From NCBI GenBank assembly GCA_023053545.1, contig JAKZAN010000086.1:1-64000 (forward strand): 64,000 nt of DNA. Reading direction: 5' to 3'. Origin of the DNA: Lepidurus packardi (lineage: Eukaryota; Arthropoda; Branchiopoda; Notostraca; Triopsidae). Under the pieces are notes generated by a model. It made no database searches. It saw nothing but the letters and a program-made list of their open reading frames with translations, and had not been told where the DNA came from. The position numbers and the translations under genes were made by a program. This document shows positions 55,701 through 64,000 of this stretch, one piece after another; positions within the stretch are counted from its first letter, which is position 1, and each line of letters begins with the position of its first letter.

Positions 55701-58700
55701 GGACTGAACTAATTCCATACGGACTTAACTAATTCCTTACGGACTTAATTAATTCCTTTCGGACTAAATTAATTCCTTTCAGACTGAATTAACTCGTTAC
55801 AGACTGAATTAATTCTTTAGGATTGATTGAATTCCTTACTTACTGAATTAACTCCTTACCGATTTAATTAATTCCTTACGGACTGAATTAATTCCTTACG
55901 AACTTAATTAATTCCTTACAGACTTAACTAATTCCTTACGGACTTCATTAATTCATAACGGACTGAATTAATTCCTTAAGGAATGAATTAATTTTATAAC
56001 GGACTGAATTAATTCCTTATGGACTGAATTAATTCCTTACGGACTGAATTAATTCCTTACGGACTGAAATAATTCCTTACTGACTGAACTAATTCCATAC
56101 GGACTTAACTAATTCCATACGAACTTAACTAATTCCTTACGGACTTAATTAATTCCTTACGGACTTAATTAATTCCTTGCGGACTGAATTAACTCGTTAC
56201 AGACTGAATTAATTCTTTAGGATTGATTGAATTCCTTACTTGCTGAATTAATTCCTTACCGATTTAATTAATTCCTTTCGGAATGAATTAATTCCTTACG
56301 TACTGAATTAGTTCCTTACGGACTTAATTAATTCATTAGGACTGAATTAATTATTTAGGATTGATTGAATTCTTTACTTACTGAATTAATTCCTTACGGA
56401 CTTAATTAATTTCTTACGGACTCAATTAATTCCTTGCGGACTAAATTAATTCCTTATGGACTGAATTATTTCCTTACGGACTGAGTGAATTCCTTACGTA
56501 TTTAATTAATTCCTTACGGACTGAATTATTTCCTTACGGACTGAATTAATTCCTTACGTATTTAATTAATTCCTGACGGACTGAATTAATTTCCTACGGA
56601 TTGAATTCATTCATTACGGACTGAATTAATTCCTTGCGGACTGAATTAATTCCTTACGGACTGAATTAATTCCTTACGGACTGAATTAATTCCTTACGGA
56701 CTGAATTAATTCCTTACGTATTTAATTAATTCCTTATGGACTGAATAAATTCCTTATGGACTGAAGTAATTCATTACGAACTTAATTAAATCATTACAGA
56801 CTGAATTAATTCCTTAAATACTGACTCAATTCCTTACGGACTTAATTAATTCATTACGGACTGAATTAATTCCTTACGGAATGAATTAATTCTTTACGGA
56901 CTTAATTAATTCATTACGGACTTAATTAATTCATTACGGACTTAATTAATTAATTACGGACTTAATTAATTAATTACGGAATTATATAATTCCTTACGGA
57001 CTGAATTAATTCCTTACTGACTGAATAAATTCCTTATGGACTGAATAAATTCCTTATGGACTGAATCAATTCCTTACGGAATGAATTAATTACTTACGGA
57101 ATGAATTAATTCCTTACGGAATGAATTAATTCCTTACGGACTGAATTAATTCATTACGGACTGATTTAATTTCTTACGGACTGAATTCATTTCATACGTA
57201 CTTCATTAATTTCTTACGGAGTGAATTAATTTCTTACGGACTGAATTAATACATTACGGACTTAATTAATCCATTACGGACTGAATTAATTCCTTACGGA
57301 CTGAATTATTTCCTTACGGACTGAATTAATTCTTTAGGATTGATTGAATTCCTTACGGAATTAATTAATTCCATACGGACTGAATTAATACCTTACGGAA
57401 TTAATTAATTCCTTACGGCCTGATTTAATTCCTTACAGACTGAATTAATTCCTTACGGACTTAATTAATTCCTTACGGACTGAATTCATTTCATACGTAC
57501 TTAATTAATTCCTCACGGACTGAATTAATTCCTTACGGACTAAACTAATTCCTTACGGACTGAATTAATTCCTTACGTATTTAATTAATTCCTTACGGAC
57601 TGAATTTATTCATTACGGACTGAATTAATTCATTACGGACTTAATTAAATCCTTACAGACTTAATTAATTCCTTACGGACTTAATTAATTCATTGCGGAC
57701 TGAATTAACTCGTTACAGACTGAATTTATTCTTTAGGATTGATTGAATTCCTTACTTACTGAATTAAATCCTTACCGATTTAATTAATTCCTTTCGGAAT
57801 GAATTAATTCCTTACATTCTGAATTAGTTCCTTACGGACTGAATTAATTCCTTACGGACTGAATTCATTCTTTACGAACTTAACTAATTCATTACGGACT
57901 GAATTAATTCCTTTCGGACTGCATTAATTCCTTACGAACTTAATTAATTCCTTACGGACTTAATAAATTCCTTACGAACTTAATTAATTCCTTACGGGCT
58001 TAATTAATTCCTTACGGACTGAATTAATTCCTTACGGACTGAATTAATTCCTTACGGACTGAAATAATTCCTTACTGACTGAACTAATTCCATACGGACT
58101 TAACTAATTCCTTGCGGACTGAATTAACTCTTTACAGAATGAATTAATTCTTTAGGATTGATTGAATTCCTTACTTACTGAATTAATTCCTTACCGATTT
58201 AATTAATTCCTTTCGGAATGAATTAATTCCTTACGTACTGAATTAGTTCCTTACGGACTTAATTAATTCATTAGGACTGAATTAATTATTTAGGATTGAT
58301 TGAATTCTTTACTTACTGAATTAATTCCTTACGGACTTAATTAATTTCTTACGGACTCAATTAATTCCTTGCGGACTAAATTAATTCCTTATGGACTGAA
58401 TTATTTCCTTACGGACTGAGTGAATTCCTTACGTATTTAATTAATTCCTTACGGACTGAATTATTTCCTTACGGACTGAATTAATTCCTTACGTATTTAA
58501 TTAATTCCTGACGGACTGAATTAATTTCCTACGGATTGAATTCATTCATTACGGACTGAATTAATTCCTTGCGGACTGAATTAATTCCTTACGGACTGAA
58601 TTAATTCCTTACGGACTGAATTAATTCCTTACGGACTGAATTAATTCCTTACGTATTTAATTAATTCCTTATGGACTGAATAAATTCCTTATGGACTGAA

Positions 58701-60954
58701 GTAATTCATTACGAACTTAATTAAATCATTACAGACTGAATTAATTCCTTAAATACTGACTCAATTCCTTACGGACTTAATTAATTCATTACGGACTGAA
58801 TTAATTCCTTACGGAATGAATTAATTCTTTACGGACTTAATTAATTCATTACGGACTTAATTAATTCATTACGGACTTAATTAATTAATTACGGACTTAA
58901 TTAATTAATTACGGAATTATATAATTCCTTACGGACTGAATTAATTCCTTACTGACTGAATAAATTCCTTATGGACTGAATAAATTCCTTATGGACTGAA
59001 TCAATTCCTTACGGAATGAATTAATTACTTACGGAATGAATTAATTCCTTACGGAATGAATTAATTCCTTACGGACTGAATTAATTCATTACGGACTGAT
59101 TTAATTTCTTACGGACTGAATTCATTTCATACGTACTTCATTAATTTCTTACGGAGTGAATTAATTTCTTACGGACTGAATTAATACATTACGGACTTAA
59201 TTAATCCATTACGGACTGAATTAATTCCTTACGGACTGAATTATTTCCTTACGGACTGAATTAATTCTTTAGGATTGATTGAATTCCTTACGGAATTAAT
59301 TAATTCCATACGGACTGAATTAATACCTTACGGAATTAATTAATTCCTTACTACCTGATTTAATTCCTTACAGACTGAATTAATTCCTTACGGACTTAAT
59401 TAATTCCTTACGGACTGAATTCATTTCATACGTACTTAATTAATTCCTCACGGACTGAATTAATTCCTTACGGACTAAACTAATTCTTTACGGACTGAAT
59501 TAATTCCTTACGTATTTAATTAATTCCTTACGGACTGAATTTATTCATTACGGACTGAATTAATTCATTACGGACTTAATTAAATCCTTACAGACTTAAT
59601 TAATTCCTTACGGACTTAATTAATTCATTGCGGACTGAATTAACTCGTTACAGACTGAATTTATTCTTTAGGATTGATTGAATTCCTTACTTACTGAATT
59701 AAATCCTTACCGATTTAATTAATTCCTTTCGGAATGAATTAATTCCTTACATTCTGAATTAGTTCCTTACGGACTGAATTAATTCCTTACGGACTGAATT
59801 CATTCTTTACGAACTTAACTAATTCATTACGGACTGAATTAATTCCTTTCGGACTGCATTAATTCCTTACGAACTTAATTAATTCCTTACGAACTTAATT
59901 AATTCCTTACGGACTTAATAAATTCCTTACGAACTTATTTAATTCCTTACGGGCTTAATTAATTCCTTACGGACTGAATTAATTCATTTCGGACTGAATT
60001 AATTCATTACGGACTTAATTAAATCCTTACAGGGTGAATTAATTCCTTATGGACTGAATTAATTCCTTACGGACTAAATCAAATCAGTGAATAAATTCCT
60101 TACGGACTGAATTAATTCCTTACGGACTGAATTAATTCCTTATGGACTGAACTAATTCCATACGGACTTAACTAATTCCTTACGGACTTAATTAATTCTT
60201 TTCGGACTAAATTAATTCCTTTCGGACTGTTAACTCGTTACAGACTGAATTAATTCTTTAGGATTGATTGAAATCCTTACTTATTGAATTAACTCCTTAC
60301 CGATTTAATTAATTCCTTTCGGAATGAATTAATTCCTTAGGTACTGAATTAGTTCCTTACGGACTTAATTAATTCCTTACGGACTAAATTAATTATTTAG
60401 GATTGGTTGAATTCCTTAATTACTGAATTAATTCCTTCCGGACTGAATTAATTCTTTACGGATTTAATTAATTCATTACGGACTGAATTAATTCCTTACG
60501 GAATGCATTTATTCATTACGGACTGAATTAATTCCTTAAGGAATGAATTAATTTTATAACGGACTGAATTAATTCCTTAAGGAATGAATTAATTACTTAC
60601 GGACTTAATTAACTCCTTACAGACTGAATTAATTCCTTACGGACTGAATTAATTCCTTACGGACTGAAATAATTCCTTACTGACTGAACTAATTCCATAC
60701 GGACTTAACTAATTCCTTGCGGACTGAATTAACTCTTTACAGAATGAATTAATTCTTTAGGATTGATTGAATTCCTTACTTACTGAATTAATTCCTTACC
60801 GATTTAATTAATTCCTTTCGGAATGAATTAATTCCGTACTGAATTAGTTCCTTACGGACTTAATTGATTCATTAGGACTGAATTATTTATTTAGGATTGA
60901 TTGAATTCCTTACTTACTGAATTAATTCCTTACGGACTTAATTAATTTCTTACG
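52744..60954. repeat. 20-bp satellite array, right block (diverged)
   Basis: Continuation of the satellite after the BEL element, about 410 monomers. The first 2 kb resemble the left block. Further right the monomers are more heterogeneous, with new forms such as TTTAGGATTGATTGAATTCC, CCTTACTTACTGAATTAATT and CCTTTCGGAATGAATTAATT, and more indels that break the 20-bp register. It ends abruptly at the Gypsy-2 LTR. No gene is present. Confidence 0.97.
56170..59925. repeat. 1935-bp tandem duplication in the right satellite block
   Basis: Rare monomers recur with a constant 1935-bp offset: ACTGAGTGAATTCC at 56481 and 58416, and TTAAATACTGACTC at 56814 and 58749. About 1.8 kb on each side is nearly identical. 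The offset is not a multiple of 20 because the unit contains indels. Confidence 0.85.
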
Positions 60955-61241
60955 TGTTGTGTTCTCAAAGAAGGGTTAGTCAAGACTGCTTGTATTGATA
61001 CCACGGCTTGCCCACCTGGCATCGCCTCGGGTACAAAGGACACGATACAACATCTCTCCCTTTTTCTCTTTACGAACGAAATTAAGAAAAGAAAAGGAAA
61101 AGAAAGAAAAGAAAAAAAAGGAGTTGAAACAAAAATACGCGCTCATTACAAATAAACACTGGTCGGCGTTCGCCCTTCCACTGCTTCGTCTTCTTCTTCT
61201 TCTTCTTCTGGCGCCGTTTATCCACTGTCCCACTAGCAACA
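60955..61241 (-). repeat. Gypsy-2 3' LTR
   Basis: 287 bp with TGTTG...CAACA ends. The other LTR is outside the window, so the limits rest on the terminal inverted pentamer and on the position after pol. The LTR contains a purine tract (about 61076-61124) and a (TTC)n tract (about 61186-61209). Confidence 0.75.
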
Positions 61242-61311
61242 CCTCGCTCCTTCATAGGTCGTCCTCCTGTCGTGCGTGAAAAAGAACAAATAAATCTGAA
61301 TTATCTTATCT

Positions 61312-63395
61312 CTATGACCCTTTCTTTTTTTCTTTTAATCTCGCGCTACGCCTCGGCTTCGTTGAATCCTCCGCATCCTTTTCTATTTTGTGATCTTGAT
61401 TTGACGGGGCTTGAGTTTCTCCCTCTTTTTCTTGATTGTGGTCCTGATCCTGTACTTCTGGAATCCTCTTGAAGAAAGATGCATTCCTTGTGACCGACCG
61501 TCCCTCTTTTTTTCCGGCTGTGATCATGGAGCCTTTTACTGCTGTTATCTTAAAAGGTTCCAATTCGTATCGGCTTTCTTCCTTCTTGAGCAATTTCTTG
61601 TCTTTCTGGACGCGTACTTTGTCTCCTACTTTAAGGGCATGATTTTTAGTCCGTCGTTTTCGGTCCGTGTAGCTTTTCGCTTTATTTGCGTATGTTGCAT
61701 TGTGATGCTTGAGGTCGGGTAGCAGGCTTCTGAAGTTTTTTCTAAATAGCACGTCGGCTGGTGCTTTCCCTAGTGCGGGGTGCGGCGTGGCTCTATAATT
61801 ACGTAGGAATTTGTGTACTTCTATCTTGAAGTTCTTCTGTTCAATAGTGCTGGTCCTGATGACTTTTCCTAGTGTTCGCATGAAACGCTCTACCAGCCCA
61901 TTGGCCTCTGGCCACATCGGTGTCGTTTTTTTGTGTTGAATGCCTAATCGTTTGCAGAATTCAGCAAAGTTGCTGCCGTTAAACGGAGGTCCGTTGTCCG
62001 TTTTAATGCTTTCCGGGATCCCGAAGGTGGACAATATGCGCTCGAGTGGCGGTAGTACGTGTTGGTGGGCCGTGGTACGGATGAATTCCACTACTGGAAA
62101 CCGTGTGAAGTTGTCGATCAATACCATCAATTCTTCACTAGATGGCAGTGTTAGGAAATCGAGGCTTACCGTTTGCCAGGGTTTGCTGGGTAGTTCGGAC
62201 ATTTTCAGGGGGTCTCGTTCCGGAGCTCGCGTGGATGCTATGCAAGGAACGCATTGTTCTACCATTTCCTGCACTCGTTGATCCATACCCGGAAACCAGA
62301 CCTTCGTTCGTAAGAGCTGCTTCATTTTGCTTATGCCCAAGTGTCCTTCGTGTGCTACTTGGACTACGTTCTTTTGAAGGCTCTGGGGCATGCAAATCCT
62401 TGCCCCTCGCATGACTACGCCCTCTTTTGTCACCGATAGCTCGTCGAATATTTGCGAGTAAGGTTTTGCGGCCGTTTTCTTTAGCTCGTACTTTTTTCCT
62501 TTTTTAACTGCTTGCTGTACAGCTGCCAGCACATTGTCTTTCTGCGTTTCTTCCACAATTTGATCTTTCGAGAGCGGGGCGATTAGTGCTTGGTACACGG
62601 CAAAGTTAACATATTGCTCCCCTATGATTACCTGTTTGCACTGGGATAATCTGGACGGATTTCTGGACAAAAAATCAGCGGCGTTTTCATTCCCCGGCTG
62701 GTATTCTAGCGTGAAATTGAATGGTTGGCTTCGTAACATCCATCGTTCTAACCTGGCCGATAATTTTGCTGTTGGTTTGTTGAAAATGCTGACCAGTGGT
62801 TTATGGTCTGTTGTAACAAAGAAATGTGCCCCGAGCAGATACATTTTGAAGTGCTCGCAGGCCCAAATTATTGCCAGCGCCTCCCTTTCCAGCTGGGAGT
62901 ATCTTTGCTCTGTATCCGTCAGAGCTTTGCTTGCGAACGCTATTACGCTCCTTCGCCCCTGTTCAGTGGATTGCGTTAGTATGGCACCTAATCCTATTGG
63001 GCTCGCGTCCACTATAACCTTTGTCTTCCACGTAGGGCTAAAGAATGCTAACTGGTCTGCGTTTGCTAGCGCCGCCTTCAGCTTTACGAATGCTTGCTCG
63101 CACTTTTCAGACCAGGTGAACACCGGAGTTTTCTTTCCGGCTATTAGATTACGTAGTGGTTCGGAAATGTCAGCATGATTCGGTATGAACCGGGAGCACC
63201 ATGTCGTCATTCCCAGAAAGCTTCTTACATCGGCTTTCGTCGTTGGTGTTGCGAATTCTTTGATCGCTTGCACTTTGCTGGGGTCTAGTTCGACGCCGTT
63301 TTCTCCTATTATTAATCCGTAAAATCGCACTTTTGTTTTCGCAAACTTGGTCTTCTTTTCGTTTATCGTTAGATTCTTCTCCTCAGCCGCTTTAA
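61312..63395 (-). CDS. pol: Gypsy-2 pol, 3' part: RT end, RNase H, integrase
   Basis: A frame of about 690 codons ends at TAG/TAA near 61312 with a Lys-rich tail. There is no ATG at its start because it continues from the frame upstream through a frameshift near 63390. It begins in the RT thumb (FYGLIIGENGVELDP, RSFLGMTTWCSRFI). RNase H has VIVDASPIGLGAIL and YSQLEREALAIIWACEHF. The integrase finger is GHLGISKMKQLL...CVPC. The core has VSLDFLTLP, KTDNGPPFNG and PEANGLVERFMRTLG. The C-terminal region has GDKVRVQKDKK. All motifs are intact in this part. Confidence 0.9.
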
Positions 63396-64000
63396 TACTT
63401 CTTGGTACCGTTCGTTGTGTTCTTTGAGGTTTCTCGCATGTACCAAAATGTCATCGGTTGTGTTAATTACTCCTGGTATGCCCTGCAGAAGCTCCCTAAT
63501 GATGTTGTGAAAAATTTCTGCGGCTGACGTCACCCCGAAAAACAGTCGTTTATATCGTCGTAGCCCTACGTGAGTCGAGAAGGTGGTAATATATCGAGAT
63601 TCTTCATGCAATTCTACTTGATGGTACGCTTGATTTAGGTCTAGGACACTGAAAACCTTGGAATTGTTTACATCTGCTAGTAAGTCTTCCAGTGTGGGGA
63701 TTATGTGTCTCTCTCTTTTAATCGCTTGATTTGGTAGTCGCATATCGACACACAGACGTATTTCATCGCTGTCTTTCTTTGGGACGATAACGATTGGTGA
63801 TACCCATGGTGTAGGCCCGTCGACTCTTTCTATGATGTCCTGCCTTTCTAGCCTCTCTAGTTCTTTTTCGACTAGTGCCCTTTGCTGGAATGGTACTCGC
63901 CTGTGAGGTAGAGCGGTTGGTTTTACTGCCTGGTCAATATGCAATTTGACTTTAAGCCCGGTATAGTTTCCTAGCGGTATGTCGCGCTCTGCCGTTGTTT
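63369..64000 (-). pseudogene. Gypsy-2 pol, reverse transcriptase N-terminal part, frameshifted
   Basis: The frame enters from beyond the window edge and stops at 63369. It carries RT fingers and palm motifs: LERQDIIERVDGPTPWVSPI, RLCVDMRLPNQAI, FSVLDLNQAYHQ, RLFFGVTSAAEIF and NTTDDILVHARN (an xxDD catalytic box with both Asp present). After LKRL the alignment continues in the frame of the 61312 entry, so a one-base indel near 63385-63400 breaks the polyprotein. Natural frameshifting at this place is unlikely because it falls inside RT. Confidence 0.85.

Larger units (their letters stand above)
60955..64000 (-). mobile_element. Second Ty3/Gypsy element (Gypsy-2), partial at window edge
   Basis: Reverse-orientation element whose 3' LTR abuts the satellite. 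It contains pol sequence with reverse transcriptase, RNase H and integrase, and continues past 64000. A frameshift splits reverse transcriptase near 63390. It is distinct from Gypsy-1 in sequence and LTR. Confidence 0.9.

Noticed and set aside
60976..61279. Lys- and Arg-rich frames in the Gypsy-2 LTR
   Set aside because: Created by the purine and TTC tracts of the LTR; no coding evidence.

Overview
The window is a piece of satellite-rich heterochromatin from an animal genome, probably an invertebrate and perhaps an arthropod. The evidence is the presence of BEL/Pao and Ty3/Gypsy retrotransposons, a Maverick/Polinton with GT-AG introns, and tens of kilobases of a short AT-rich satellite. No host gene is recognisable, so the species cannot be named.

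Layout. Positions 1-25415 are an unbroken array of a 20-bp satellite (consensus CCTTACGGACTGAATTAATT) with several levels of higher-order repeat. The same satellite continues at 52744-60954 in a more diverged form. The array is interrupted at 25416-52743 by a BEL/Pao LTR retrotransposon with 296-bp LTRs that look identical and a 5-bp target duplication (TAATT). The BEL gag-pol frame is itself interrupted by a Maverick/Polinton at 28423-49178, with about 990-bp terminal inverted repeats and a 6-bp target duplication (ACCCTA). The Maverick integrase gene is in turn interrupted by a Ty3/Gypsy element on the minus strand at 36830-42535, with 296-bp LTRs that look identical and a 4-bp duplication (ATAC). 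This is a four-level nest: satellite, BEL, Maverick, Gypsy. At 60955 the satellite ends against the LTR of a second minus-strand Gypsy element that runs off the window.

The Maverick keeps most of a virus-like toolkit: A32-type packaging ATPase, integrase with chromodomain, penton-like minor capsid protein, a basic capsid-associated protein, double-jelly-roll major capsid protein and adenain-type cysteine protease. Its protein-primed DNA polymerase appears to be reduced to a short N-terminal and a short C-terminal remnant, so the copy should depend on another element for replication. Between the left inverted repeat and the ATPase lies an accessory block. It holds two spliced minus-strand genes for small single-pass membrane proteins, a spliced plus-strand gene for a small soluble protein, and two unspliced genes of unknown function. 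All the introns that can be placed confidently are phase 1.

The capsid-side genes are packed almost like a prokaryotic operon, with 0-59 nt overlaps or gaps, an ATGA stop/start overlap among them. Identical LTRs and preserved reading frames across the nested insertions suggest that all three elements moved recently. The most interesting points are the recently mobile but polymerase-less Maverick, its spliced membrane-protein module, and the in-register match between the BEL LTR end and the satellite monomer.
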